From Alphaproteobacteria bacterium (lineage in GTDB: Bacteria > Pseudomonadota > Alphaproteobacteria > Micropepsales > Micropepsaceae), in NCBI GenBank assembly GCA_016125165.1, contig WGMH01000001.1:310001-374000 (forward strand): a stretch of DNA of 64,000 nucleotides, in the 5' to 3' direction. A program made the translations under genes and the position numbers. Positions 42,027 through 49,883 of this stretch are shown here, in pieces. The notes beneath the pieces were generated by a model that saw only the letters and a list, made by a program, of their open reading frames with translations, did no database searches and had not been told where the DNA came from. Every line of letters starts with the position of its first letter. Within the stretch, counting starts at the first letter, position 1.

Positions 42027-42740
42027 ATGAGCACATATGTTCTGGTTCATGGGGCGTGGCATGGCGCCTGGTGCTGGCACAAGATCGTGGCGCGACTGGA
42101 AGCGCGCGGCCATCGCGCCATCGCCATCGATATGCCGGGCCACGGCATCGACCGCACGCCCATCGCCGATGTGACGCTGGACGATATCGCCGCGAAAATC
42201 GCTGCCGCCGTGAACGCGCAAGAGGGGCCCGTGGTTCTGGTCGGTCACTCCTATGGCGGCACCGCCATCTCGCAAGCCGCCGAACGCTGCGCCGAACGGG
42301 TTCGCGCGCTTGTCTATGTCGCGGCATTTCTGATGCCCGGCGGGCAGAACACCTTTGCAGCGGCGGCCGACGATCCGGAATCGCTGCTTGGTCCGATGAT
42401 CCAGTTCGCTGAAGACCGTCGCACCGCCACCGCCGATCCGGCGGGCTGGCGCGCCGCCTTTTACGCGGATTGTTCGGACGAAGATCTCGCCCTCGCCCGC
42501 GTGCTTCTCAGCCCGGAAGCGGTTGCCGGCTTCGCGACGCCCCTTGCGACCACGCCGCAAAACTGGGGCCGAATCCCGCGTTTCTATGTGGAATGCGTGC
42601 GCGACAAGGCCATTGGCATAAGCCGCCAGCGTCAGATGGTGGCGGCCTTGCCGTGCCAGAAGGTGTTCACACTCGATACCGATCATTCCCCGTTCTTTTC
42701 GCAACCGGATGCGCTGGCCGCAATTCTGGCCGGAATCTGA
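42027..42740 (+). CDS. Alpha/beta fold hydrolase, EstC/MenH-like esterase
   Basis: A 237-residue hydrolase. [19 protein letters not shown] starts the family with the oxyanion loop, GHSYGGT is the nucleophile, and [11 protein letters not shown] supplies the catalytic His. This small group resembles plant salicylate esterases and bacterial EstC; substrate unknown. ATG follows GGGAGGATTCG. It is placed between epmA and efp, divergent from epmA, about 90 bases upstream of efp. Confidence 0.9.
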   Translation: MSTYVLVHGAWHGAWCWHKIVARLEARGHRAIAIDMPGHGIDRTPIADVTLDDIAAKIAAAVNAQEGPVVLVGHSYGGTAISQAAERCAERVRALVYVAAFLMPGGQNTFAAAADDPESLLGPMIQFAEDRRTATADPAGWRAAFYADCSDEDLALARVLLSPEAVAGFATPLATTPQNWGRIPRFYVECVRDKAIGISRQRQMVAALPCQKVFTLDTDHSPFFSQPDALAAILAGI

Positions 42741-42828
42741 GGGTCATGGCGCGGGTTTTGACCGCCCCTTGGCCGTTCCGGGCGGGCCTGCTATAGCCCC
42801 GCCGCTCAAAACCGGCGCGAGGTCTCAG

Positions 42829-43398
42829 GTGGTTTCCGTTATTGCCAGCAACGTCCGCAAGGGCAACGTCATTGAAAAAGAAGGCAAGCTCTATGTCGTC
42901 GTCACGGCGGAGAACATCCATCCCGGCAAGGGCACGCCCGTCACGCAGCTGGAAATGCGCCGCATCAGCGATGGCGTGAAAATTTCCGACCGCTACCGGA
43001 CCACCGACACGCTGGAAAAGGCGTTCATCGATTATCAGACCTACAACTACCTTTATCAGGACGGCGAACACTACGTGTTCATGCAGCCGGAAACCTTCGA
43101 TCAGGTGCATGTGGATTCCAGCGTTGTGGGCGATATGGCGCCCTATCTCTTGGAGAACATGGAAGTGCGTCTGGCCAGCCACAACGGCGCGCCGATCAGT
43201 CTGGAAATTCCGCAGCGTGCGACATTCGAAGTGGTTGAGACAGAACCTGTGGTGAAGGGACAGACCGCTTCAGGTTCCTTCAAACCCGCCGTTCTTTCCA
43301 ACGGCGTGCGCACCATGGTTCCCACGCACATCACCCCTGGCACCCGCGTGGTGGTAATGACCGAGGACGGCTCCTATGTGGAGCGTGCCAAGGACTAG
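42829..43398 (+). CDS. efp: Elongation factor P
   Basis: A 189-residue translation factor with three beta-barrel domains. The modified loop is HPGKGTP with Lys34 at the tip, the residue lysylated by EpmA. EF-P rescues ribosomes stalled at consecutive prolines. No ATG is available; GTG at 42829 gives the normal EF-P N-terminus ([14 protein letters not shown]) and lies seven bases after GAGG. The second and third domains ([34 protein letters not shown]) are complete. Confidence 0.96.
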   Translation: MVSVIASNVRKGNVIEKEGKLYVVVTAENIHPGKGTPVTQLEMRRISDGVKISDRYRTTDTLEKAFIDYQTYNYLYQDGEHYVFMQPETFDQVHVDSSVVGDMAPYLLENMEVRLASHNGAPISLEIPQRATFEVVETEPVVKGQTASGSFKPAVLSNGVRTMVPTHITPGTRVVVMTEDGSYVERAKD

Positions 43399-43410
43399 GC
43401 GCCGATCGCG

Positions 43411-43575
43411 TCACGTTCCCAGCAGCCACCACACCGCAAAGATGCCGACAATCAGGGCCGTGCTGGCGCCAAGCACATAGCGCGCAACGTGCGGCGTTTC
43501 GGCCTGCCGCGCCGCCTCGGTGCTAAGCTCACGCGGTTTGTTGTCCTCGTATTCCTGGCGGACGGGTTCCGTCAT
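43411..43575 (-). CDS. Small single-pass membrane protein
   Basis: A 54-residue protein with a charged N-terminal half (MTEPVRQEYEDNKPRELSTE) and one C-terminal transmembrane helix (VLGASTALIVGIFAVWWLLG). Unknown family. A weak EcfG-like sequence (GCAAC-N17-CGTT on the minus strand) lies about 30 bases upstream. It may belong with the other small membrane proteins of this stress region. Confidence 0.6.
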   Translation of the reverse strand: MTEPVRQEYEDNKPRELSTEAARQAETPHVARYVLGASTALIVGIFAVWWLLGT

Positions 43576-43809
43576 GCGCGTTCTCCACGAATTGGGCGTC
43601 TGAAGAGAACGGCCCACGCCATGCCGCAGTTGCGCGCAGCGCGGCACAAAGGCGCTTGAACATCAGGTTTTTGGGGGATGAGCAGACACCCGGCGTGGGG
43701 TGTCGAAGGGGCTGGGGCGTACCAGGCCGAGCGTCTGCTCGCATGTATAAACAGACTGCCCGACACTTCGTTCCGCGAATTTCACCAACCGGTGAAGAAA
43801 AAAAGGAAT

Positions 43810-44175
43810 TTATTTGCGCTCGCGCATGATGGCGCTGCCGGCGCCGAAAATGATGGCGGCGGCCATGGCCATGCCCGGGCGTTCCTCGGCGAGAATCGCG
43901 AGCGCATCGACAATCGCCTGATCGCCCGATTTGGCGGCTTCGCGCGGCTTGCGCTTTTGGGGGCGCACCATCTGCCGCGCCATGACGATCGCCATCAGCG
44001 GGAAAACAAGAAACAGCGCCGCCGTCACGGCGGCTGCGCCCGCGAGCCCCATGAATGGCATCAGGGCCACCACAATGGCGAATGCCGCGCAGCCAACGCC
44101 GACCACGACAACCACCATCACGGCGACAAGGATGGCGGTAAGACCGATCCCCGCCGCGACGATCCGTTCGAGCAT
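43810..44175 (-). CDS. Membrane protein co-transcribed with the DUF883-type gene
   Basis: A 121-residue protein with three hydrophobic segments in the first 70 residues (LTAILVAVMVVVVVGVG, FAIVVALMPFMGLAGAAAV, TAALFLVFPLMAIVM), a basic linker (RPQKRKPREAAKSG) and a short C-terminal amphipathic/hydrophobic helix (AMAAAIIFGAGSA). The layout resembles putative holin-like membrane proteins that accompany YqjD-type proteins. It starts three bases after the upstream DUF883-type gene ends. Confidence 0.65.
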   Translation of the reverse strand: MLERIVAAGIGLTAILVAVMVVVVVGVGCAAFAIVVALMPFMGLAGAAAVTAALFLVFPLMAIVMARQMVRPQKRKPREAAKSGDQAIVDALAILAEERPGMAMAAAIIFGAGSAIMRERK

Positions 44176-44178
44176 GGT

Positions 44179-44562
44179 TCAGCGGCGCAGCAGAAGCGCG
44201 CCCAGAAGCGCACCGGCGCTCACGGCCAGGGCAACCGCCATCAGCGGCTGTTCCTTCACGGTCTCGCGCAGATTGCCCATATTGTCGTTGGTCCAGGATT
44301 CCGCCTGACGCGACAACGCATCCAGACGCGCCTGCGCGGCCTTGAGGGCCTCGGCCGCGGTTTCGCGCGCTTCGTCATACGCTTCGCCAGCGGTTTCGCG
44401 CGCGGCATGATAGGCGCCATTGGCGCGCTTGCTGGCATAGGCTCCAGAGGCTTGCGCCAGACCCGCCACGTCGCTGCGCAGCGATTCCAGATCGGCCATC
44501 AGGGCCGCAACCTGTTCTTCCAGGGCTCGCGTATCGGTGGCTTTCTCGGCTTCGTCGGACAT
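44179..44562 (-). CDS. DUF883/YqjD-like membrane-anchored stress protein
   Basis: A 127-residue protein: long helical stretch rich in Ala, Glu, Arg (DTRALEEQVAALMADLESLRSDVAGL, then ARETAGEAYDEARETAAEALKAAQARLDALS) and a C-terminal membrane helix with the Arg tail (VALAVSAGALLGALLLRR). This matches the YqjD/ElaB family, which attaches to the inner membrane and, in E. coli, binds ribosomes in stationary phase. ATG at 44562 has GGAG ahead. A promoter resembling the EcfG type lies 40-65 bases upstream. Confidence 0.8.
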   Translation of the reverse strand: MSDEAEKATDTRALEEQVAALMADLESLRSDVAGLAQASGAYASKRANGAYHAARETAGEAYDEARETAAEALKAAQARLDALSRQAESWTNDNMGNLRETVKEQPLMAVALAVSAGALLGALLLRR

Positions 44563-44602
44563 CATGGTCTCCACACTGGCGATGACACGCACTCCCATGG
44601 TT

Positions 44603-44628
44603 AACACCCGCACAATAGCGAATGTTCC
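44603..44628 (-). promoter_or_regulatory. EcfG-type promoter of the DUF883/YqjD-like gene (one mismatch)
   Basis: On the minus strand GGAAC, 17 bases, TGTT. The -35 element is perfect and the -10 element has T in place of C in CGTT. It points at the gene starting at 44562. Confidence 0.55.
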
Positions 44629-44700
44629 CGGTGGGAACCAACCGCTCTATTTAGGCGGTGTATGGCTAAGAACCCGTAAACCTTGGGGTTCGGCCGCTTC

Positions 44701-45492
44701 CTACGCCGCCTTGCTGCGCAGCGGATGGAAGAAGAGCGCCTGCCCGACCGTGGCCTGCACCGTCTCTGGCAGGAACGGTTTGGCGATCAGATAGGTGGGT
44801 TCTGGGCGCTCGCCCGTGAGCAGCTTTTCCGGATAGGCGGTGATGAAGATGACCGGCACATCGAAGCTGGAAAGGATCTCGTTCACCGCATCGATGCCCG
44901 ATCCGCCCGCGCCGAGGTTGATGTCGGCTAGAATGAGGCCCGGCTGTTTCAGATGGGCCAGCCGCACTGCATCATCGCGCGTGGCAGCCTTGCCCACGAC
45001 TTCGTGACCCAGTTCACTGACGAGGTTTTCCAGATCGAGCGCGATGATCGGCTCATCCTCGATAATCAGGACTTTGGACGCCAGTTCGGTTTCGATCATG
45101 CGCTGGGCCTCGATGACATAGAGCCCTGCATCGTCAGGGCTGACATCCAGAATAGCGCCAGCTTCGGGCAAATCGAAGCCCTCGACCGCCGTCAGCAGCA
45201 GCGCCGCGCGCCGCGCCGCACTCAGCGCACCAAGCCGCGCATCGGCGTTGATATTGCCGCTTCCGGCATTGGCTGCCTCAAGGGCACCGGCAGTACCCAT
45301 CCAGATCACATGGAAAAGGCGGTAAAGCGCCACGCGCGGGGCTACCCCCTCCAGCAGGCTCTGCTCGCCGGTCAAAAGCGCGTTCAGGGATGCCCGCACA
45401 TAGGCATCACCACTGGACTGGCTGCCGGTCAACGCACGGGCATAGCGGCGCAACAAGGGCAAATGCGGCGCGAGGGTCTCGGAAATGGACAT
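44701..45492 (-). CDS. phyR: PhyR, anti-sigma factor antagonist response regulator
   Basis: A 263-residue regulator. Residues 1-130 mimic the region 2/4 fold of an ECF sigma factor (HLPLLRRYARALTGSQSSGDAYV ... EGFDLPEAGAILDVSPDD); residues 140-260 form a receiver domain with phospho-acceptor Asp190 in LILADINLG and the conserved Lys in LIAKPFLPE. When phosphorylated it binds NepR, releasing EcfG. Start at 45492 follows AAGGAG. It is divergent from nepR-ecfG and has its own EcfG-type promoter, so the loop is auto-activated. Confidence 0.96.
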   Translation of the reverse strand: MSISETLAPHLPLLRRYARALTGSQSSGDAYVRASLNALLTGEQSLLEGVAPRVALYRLFHVIWMGTAGALEAANAGSGNINADARLGALSAARRAALLLTAVEGFDLPEAGAILDVSPDDAGLYVIEAQRMIETELASKVLIIEDEPIIALDLENLVSELGHEVVGKAATRDDAVRLAHLKQPGLILADINLGAGGSGIDAVNEILSSFDVPVIFITAYPEKLLTGERPEPTYLIAKPFLPETVQATVGQALFFHPLRSKAA

Positions 45493-45538
45493 GTTCGGTC
45501 GCTCCTTCGCCCCGATTCCGTTCGGGGGCCACGCTATC

Positions 45539-45563
45539 AACGGACCATGCGCGCAAAAGTTCC
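45539..45563 (-). promoter_or_regulatory. EcfG-type promoter of phyR
   Basis: On the minus strand GGAAC, 16 bases, CGTT: exact match to the known EcfG consensus, 47 bases upstream of the phyR start codon. Confidence 0.88.
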
Positions 45564-45577
45564 GCAAAAAAAAGCAT

Positions 45578-45603
45578 GGAACCTTTCGCCCTCAAGCGAC
45601 GTT
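45578..45603 (+). promoter_or_regulatory. EcfG-type promoter of nepR-ecfG
   Basis: GGAAC, 17 bases, CGTT on the plus strand, 74 bases upstream of the nepR start codon. Its -35 element is only 15 bases from that of the divergent phyR promoter, so the two promoters are back to back. Confidence 0.88.
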
Positions 45604-45676
45604 TGCAGTTCCGGAGCGGGCGTTGACGGGAAAAAACCGGAGGCCGGCAGGTCTTACGGATCCGGAGACAGCGCAT

Positions 45677-45886
45677 ATGCATGTGCGGGGCACGAATGCT
45701 GTGAGAAAGAACCAGGAATTGGACCGCGAGACATACAAGGAAGTGCGGGTCAGACAGCGCGCCATCGGGCGTGAGCTGAAGCGTATGTACGACGGCGTGG
45801 CCAACGAGCCCGTGCCGCAGGATTTCCTCGATCTGCTGAAACAGATCGACAAGGAAAAGGCGGAAGGGGGCGTGAACCAGTCGTGA
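45677..45886 (+). CDS. nepR: NepR anti-sigma factor
   Basis: A 69-residue protein whose core NQELDRETYKEVRVRQRAIG and RELKRMYDGVANEPVPQDFLDLL matches NepR, which sequesters EcfG until phospho-PhyR takes it away. ATG at 45677 follows GGAGACAGCGCAT; the open frame continues upstream across the promoter and is not part of the gene. The stop overlaps the sigma factor start (GTGA), giving a balanced ratio of the pair. Confidence 0.95.
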   Translation: MHVRGTNAVRKNQELDRETYKEVRVRQRAIGRELKRMYDGVANEPVPQDFLDLLKQIDKEKAEGGVNQS

Positions 45887-46521
45887 CACAGCCCCAAACC
45901 CAAACCACACCCGGACACTCCAGCGCCGAAAGCGACTTCAAGCGCGACCTTCTGGATTTGATCCCCTATCTGCGCGCCTTTGCCCGTTCGCTCTGCGGCC
46001 GGCCGGAAATGGCAGACGATCTGGCGCAGGAAACACTGGTGAAAGCGTGGCAGGCGCGCGCTTCCTTCGAACAGGGCACCAATCTGAAGGCGTGGCTGTT
46101 CACGATCCTGCGCAACCAGTTCTATTCCGACCGCCGGCGCTCCTGGCGTCAGACGGCCTGGGATCAGGAAAAGGCCGAGCGCATCCCCGGCAACACGGAC
46201 CCGGACTGGAGCGCGCAGCTCTCCGACACGGTTCGCGCGCTGTCGCGGCTTTCGGATGAACAGCGCGAAGCCCTCATTCTGGTTGGAGCGGGCGGCTTTT
46301 CCTATGAGGATGCGGCAGCGATTTGCGGCTGCGCGGTGGGCACGGTGAAAAGCCGCGTCGCACGGGCACGCAAGGCGCTGATTGCAATTCTGGAAGGGGA
46401 CGAATCGCTCCCTTCCGCGCAGGGATCCGAAGGAGATCCGGCGGATGAAATCATGGCGCAGCTTGACCGGCTGGCTGGCAATCGCCGGGATGGCGGGTCG
46501 TCCGGCGGCGAGGGGCACTAG
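45883..46521 (+). CDS. ecfG: EcfG, general stress response ECF sigma factor
   Basis: A 212-residue sigma factor. Region 2 is LIPYLRAFARSLCGRPEMADDLAQETLVKAWQARASFEQGTNLKAWLFTILRN and region 4 is LSRLSDEQREALILVGAGGFSYEDAAAICGCAVGTVKSRVARARKAL. It recognises GGAAC-N16/17-CGTT promoters. Start codon is a GTG overlapping the nepR stop. A tail of about 40 residues follows region 4 and overlaps the kinase gene. Confidence 0.96.
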   Translation: MTQPQTQTTPGHSSAESDFKRDLLDLIPYLRAFARSLCGRPEMADDLAQETLVKAWQARASFEQGTNLKAWLFTILRNQFYSDRRRSWRQTAWDQEKAERIPGNTDPDWSAQLSDTVRALSRLSDEQREALILVGAGGFSYEDAAAICGCAVGTVKSRVARARKALIAILEGDESLPSAQGSEGDPADEIMAQLDRLAGNRRDGGSSGGEGH

Positions 46522-48232
46522 AGAACAGCACAAGGCTGACGGTGCCGGCTGGCCGCTACGGTTGCGGCTGCTGGTCACCGTCTCCATCGCGCTGTTGCCC
46601 ATCGCCATTGCAAGCGTTTTGCAGGGTATCGATCGCGCGCACCGCGACATGGCGGACGTGCGCGAGCGGCTGGTGCAAAGCGCGCACGCCGCCTCCACCG
46701 GCGAAGAAAACATGCTGGCCTCGGGCGAGCAGATTCTGCGTGCGCTCGCCAACATGCCGGATGTTCGCGATGCCTCCGCCGGGTGCAACCGCGCCCTCAA
46801 CGACGCGCTGCGCGGGCTTTCGTTCATCGTCAATCTTTCGCGCGTGGGTCCCGAGGGCCGCGTGATCTGTTCCGCCAATCCCAAGGCAGTCGGCTTCGAC
46901 ATGACGACCCGCGAGGTGTGGTCGCGCGCGAAGAAAAGCAAACGCTTCGAAGTCAGCGAACAGGTCATCAGCTACGCGCTGAAACGCCCAGTGATCCTGG
47001 GGATACTGCCCCTGAAAAATGCGCGCGGCGAGTTCTTCGGCACGCTGACCATGGCGCTGGATGTGCGCTGGCTCGATTACATCGTGCGTTCGCGCGCCCT
47101 GCCGCAGGATGCCATCGTCGCCATCTTCGACCGCGAAGGCACGGTGATCGCTTCCACCAACAAGACCGTGGCACGCCAGATCTTCGCCAAAGTCGAGAAG
47201 AAGCTGGATGACCAGCAGGAACTGCAATCCGCGCAGGACGAGAAGGGCACCTCATGGTCATACGCCACCTCGGCGCTGCTGGGGCAGTCCATCTTCGTTG
47301 GATTCGCGATGCCGGACTCCAATCTGTTCGCGCCGACCTATCTGCATGTGGGCACAGACTTCCTGATGCCGATCCTCATGATCGCGCTGGCCTGGGCTGC
47401 GATCTGGGTTGCCACCGACCGCCAGGTGACGCGGTGGATCGATTATCTGCGGCGCATCGCGCTGGCCTATCGCAGCGGGCACTATTCCATCCGTCCCGCG
47501 CTTGAGAATGCGCCCGCCGAATTTCACATGCTGGGCGACTCCCTTGCCAACATGGCCGACGCCATTCAGGACCGCGACAAGCGCCTTCGCGAGGCGCTGG
47601 CACAGAAGTCGCTGCTGATCCGCGAAATCCATCACCGGGTGAAGAACAATCTGCAGATCGTCGTCAGTCTTCTGAACATTCAGGCCCGGGAATTGAAGGA
47701 TCCCGCCGCCGAAGACGCATTGCGTCAGGCGCGCATGCGCATCAATGCACTGGCACTGGTTCATCGCATCCTCCATGACGTGGAAGACCAGACCGTCGTG
47801 GATCTGAAACCGTTGCTGGAAGACCTCGCCGCGCAGACCCATGAAGGCCTCGGCGGAGACCGGCGCGATATCCAGATCACGAACGATATCTGCTCGCGTA
47901 CCGTGCCGGGCGATCTTGCGGTGGCTGTGGCGCTCTTTGCGGTGGAGGCGCTCACCAATGCCTACAAGCACGCCTTTCCGGAAGGCGGCGGCTCCATCCA
48001 CGTCAACCTCACAGGGGCCGGCGATGGCGATCTGGAATTGCGGGTGGAAGACAATGGCATCGGCTTTTCACCGGAACACGTCCGTTCGCGCATTGGCGCA
48101 CAGTTGATCAACACGTTCGGACAACAGGCGGGCGGAAATGTCAGCGTGATCTCGAAGGCCGGCCAGGGCACCGCCGTCTCGCTGCGCTTTCCGGACCCCT
48201 TCGCACAAAACGACCGCCTCGCCGCGCAATAG
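46445..48232 (+). CDS. HisKA_2-type sensor histidine kinase, probable PhyR kinase
   Basis: A 595-residue membrane kinase. Helix 1 lies near residues 45-65 (LLVTVSIALLPIAIASVL), then a periplasmic sensor domain (dCache/CHASE-like: PEGRVICSANPKAVGFDMTTREVW, DREGTVIASTNKTV), helix 2 (FLMPILMIALAWAAIWVA), a HAMP-like linker and the HisKA_2 phosphoacceptor REIHHRVKNNLQIVVSLLNIQ (His near residue 397). The HATPase domain has EALTNAYKHAFP and VEDNGIGF. Start at 46445 follows AAGGAG and overlaps ecfG by 77 bases. Genomic place argues for a role in PhyR phosphorylation. Confidence 0.9.
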   Translation: MKSWRSLTGWLAIAGMAGRPAARGTREQHKADGAGWPLRLRLLVTVSIALLPIAIASVLQGIDRAHRDMADVRERLVQSAHAASTGEENMLASGEQILRALANMPDVRDASAGCNRALNDALRGLSFIVNLSRVGPEGRVICSANPKAVGFDMTTREVWSRAKKSKRFEVSEQVISYALKRPVILGILPLKNARGEFFGTLTMALDVRWLDYIVRSRALPQDAIVAIFDREGTVIASTNKTVARQIFAKVEKKLDDQQELQSAQDEKGTSWSYATSALLGQSIFVGFAMPDSNLFAPTYLHVGTDFLMPILMIALAWAAIWVATDRQVTRWIDYLRRIALAYRSGHYSIRPALENAPAEFHMLGDSLANMADAIQDRDKRLREALAQKSLLIREIHHRVKNNLQIVVSLLNIQARELKDPAAEDALRQARMRINALALVHRILHDVEDQTVVDLKPLLEDLAAQTHEGLGGDRRDIQITNDICSRTVPGDLAVAVALFAVEALTNAYKHAFPEGGGSIHVNLTGAGDGDLELRVEDNGIGFSPEHVRSRIGAQLINTFGQQAGGNVSVISKAGQGTAVSLRFPDPFAQNDRLAAQ

Positions 48233-48270
48233 CGCAACGAGGCGGCGGAAGTCTCAGACAGCCAGGATCG

Positions 48271-48435
48271 CTAGGCTCGCCGTACCAGACCGGCGATGAG
48301 GCTGATGGCGAACAGAACCAGGAAAATAAAGAACAGCAGTTTGGCGATTCCGGCGGTCGCCATGGCAATGCCGCCAAAACCGAGCACGCCGGCAATGATG
48401 GCGATAATGAAGAACGTCAGTGCCCAACCGAGCAT
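48271..48435 (-). CDS. DUF1328 (YtjA-like) small membrane protein
   Basis: A 54-residue protein of two transmembrane helices ([21 protein letters not shown], then [22 protein letters not shown]) ending RRA, the typical DUF1328 length and pattern. Members are often induced by stress. AAGGAGGTAGATC is an excellent ribosome binding site. No EcfG promoter is visible directly upstream. Confidence 0.9.
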   Translation of the reverse strand: MLGWALTFFIIAIIAGVLGFGGIAMATAGIAKLLFFIFLVLFAISLIAGLVRRA

Positions 48436-48502
48436 GATCTACCTCCTTGTGTGATGATTGGGGGCGGATTCGCCAAGCGCACCCGCACCACGAAATGCAC
48501 GC

Positions 48503-49168
48503 TTACTGCTGCTTCATCGCAGGCATTTTCGCGAGCTGTTCCCGGGTATAGTTGGCGATGATGATGTTGCGACTCTTCAGATAGGAAAGGCCCTTGGTAT
48601 CAAGCGACACTTCACGCTCGCCCACGCCGAGGAAGCCGCCCACTTCGGCCACGATGCCTGCCACTTCGCCATCATCGGCGAGGCGAACGCTCTTCACTTC
48701 GCCCAGTGCCTGACCTTCGGGGTTCTTCAGTTCGGCCGTCTTGAGCGTATCGGGCGCCACCACGGTGATCGAGGTCGCTGTCGCCATTTCGGCTTTCGTG
48801 ACGGGCGTTTTCAGGCCGGTCGCCTGATCGATCTCGTTGCCTGCCTCGCTCGCCATCTTGCCCGCCTCGCTTTGCGGCGCGGCACTGCTGTTGGCCGTGG
48901 CCTTGTCAGGCATTGTGCTGCTGGTGTTGGCGGACATCTGCATCTGGTTGCCCGATTGCATTGTATCGTTGTCGTTTGCCGCCATCGCGGATTCATTCAC
49001 GGATGGCGTGGCGCCCGGCTGGGCGAGCTGCTGCTGATTGAGCTGCGCGGTAATCTGCGCTTCGCGCGCATCCGCGGCGGGATCGGAGGCCGCATGACGC
49101 GCGGCAAGAGCTGGAACCGAAAGTGCAAGCGTCGCAACACCCGCGAGCGCTATGGATCTGATGGTCAT
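48503..49168 (-). CDS. Secreted PRC-barrel domain protein
   Basis: A 221-residue protein with a signal peptide (MTIRSIALAGVATLALSVPALA), a long low-complexity linker rich in Gln, Asn, Ser, Ala, Met (NDNDTMQSGNQMQMSANTSS) and a C-terminal PRC-barrel (ATSITVVAPDTLKTAELKNPEGQALGEVKSVRLADDGEVAG). PRC-barrel proteins bind other proteins or membranes; the secreted type in alphaproteobacteria is stress associated but without known activity. Start at 49168 follows AAGGAG. An exact EcfG promoter lies upstream. Confidence 0.88.
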   Translation of the reverse strand: MTIRSIALAGVATLALSVPALAARHAASDPAADAREAQITAQLNQQQLAQPGATPSVNESAMAANDNDTMQSGNQMQMSANTSSTMPDKATANSSAAPQSEAGKMASEAGNEIDQATGLKTPVTKAEMATATSITVVAPDTLKTAELKNPEGQALGEVKSVRLADDGEVAGIVAEVGGFLGVGEREVSLDTKGLSYLKSRNIIIANYTREQLAKMPAMKQQ

Positions 49169-49223
49169 GTGCATCTCCTTCAAACCCCGACGTCACCCGC
49201 ATGATTGGAAAGTCGCCTGTTAG

Positions 49224-49249
49224 AACGCGCTCGCAAGCACGCGCGTTCC
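49224..49249 (-). promoter_or_regulatory. EcfG-type promoter of the secreted PRC-barrel gene
   Basis: On the minus strand GGAAC, 17 bases, CGTT: exact consensus, 56 bases upstream of the start codon at 49168. Confidence 0.85.
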
Positions 49250-49284
49250 GGGAACTCGGAACATGCGCGCCTTGTTCGGCATGG

Positions 49285-49596
49285 CTATTTGGCGTCGCGC
49301 TGGTGCCGCTTGCGCGTAGCGGCCGCTTTCTTCGCAGACCGTGAACGTGCTGCCGCCGGGCGTGCGGCGGAAGCCTTGCCGCCCTTGCGCCCACCCTTTT
49401 TGGACGGCGAGGTATCTTTCTTCTTTCCGCGCCCCGAACCTGACTTCTTGCCGCCATGCGTTTCCGCGTTGACGGTGGCCCAGGCTCTGCGCTCGGCTTC
49501 CTTCTCGCTCACGCCACGCTCTTCGTAACCTTTCTCGATGTGGCGGGCCTGGCGTTTCTGTTTCTGTGTGTAGGCAGACTTGTCTCCTCGCGGCAT
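49285..49596 (-). CDS. Basic lysine/alanine-rich protein, ChaB/plasmid-stabilisation-like
   Basis: A 103-residue protein. The first half, MPRGDKSAYTQKQKRQARHIEKGYEERGVSEKEAERRAWATVN, is a widespread motif annotated as plasmid-stabilisation-like, often found in genomes carrying Ku/LigD. The second half is a histone-H1-like tail of Lys, Ala, Ser, Arg (GGRKGGKASAARPAAARSRSAKK), suggesting DNA binding. ATG follows GGGAGGCGCCG. It is divergent from the DUF3309-ligD genes. Confidence 0.75.
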   Translation of the reverse strand: MPRGDKSAYTQKQKRQARHIEKGYEERGVSEKEAERRAWATVNAETHGGKKSGSGRGKKKDTSPSKKGGRKGGKASAARPAAARSRSAKKAAATRKRHQRDAK

Positions 49597-49710
49597 CGGC
49601 GCCTCCCTTTTGCCTCCACAGCCAAAATGCGTGGAGCAATCATTACGTTTCACCGGCGGAACCGGATGGCGTGCCGCAAGTTTCCAAACGGGATGCGTGG
49701 AGATATGCCG

Positions 49711-49866
49711 ATGCTTGGGACAATACTTCTGATCGTTCTTATTCTGGCCTTGCTGGGCGCACTGCCTGCATGGCCCTACTCCGCAGGATGGGGATACTAC
49801 CCTTCCGGCGGACTTGGCCTCATTCTGGTGATCGTCCTCATTCTGGTATTGATGGGACGGGTATAG
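49711..49866 (+). CDS. DUF3309 small membrane protein
   Basis: A 51-residue protein: MLGTILLIVLILALLGALPAW, a PYSAGWGYYPSGG loop, then LGLILVIVLILVLMGRV. This two-helix pattern is the DUF3309 family. ATG at 49711 has GGAG eight bases ahead. The ligD start follows after 17 bases. A GGAAC-N16-AGTT sequence at 49658-49682 is a weak EcfG-like promoter for this gene and ligD. Confidence 0.85.
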   Translation: MLGTILLIVLILALLGALPAWPYSAGWGYYPSGGLGLILVIVLILVLMGRV

Positions 49867-49883
49867 CCGCACAAGGCAGGCGC

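Noticed and set aside
44634..44659. GGAAC-N17-CGGT on the plus strand as an EcfG promoter
   Set aside because: The -10 element differs and no plus-strand gene follows; the strand-opposite promoter at 44603-44628 fits better.
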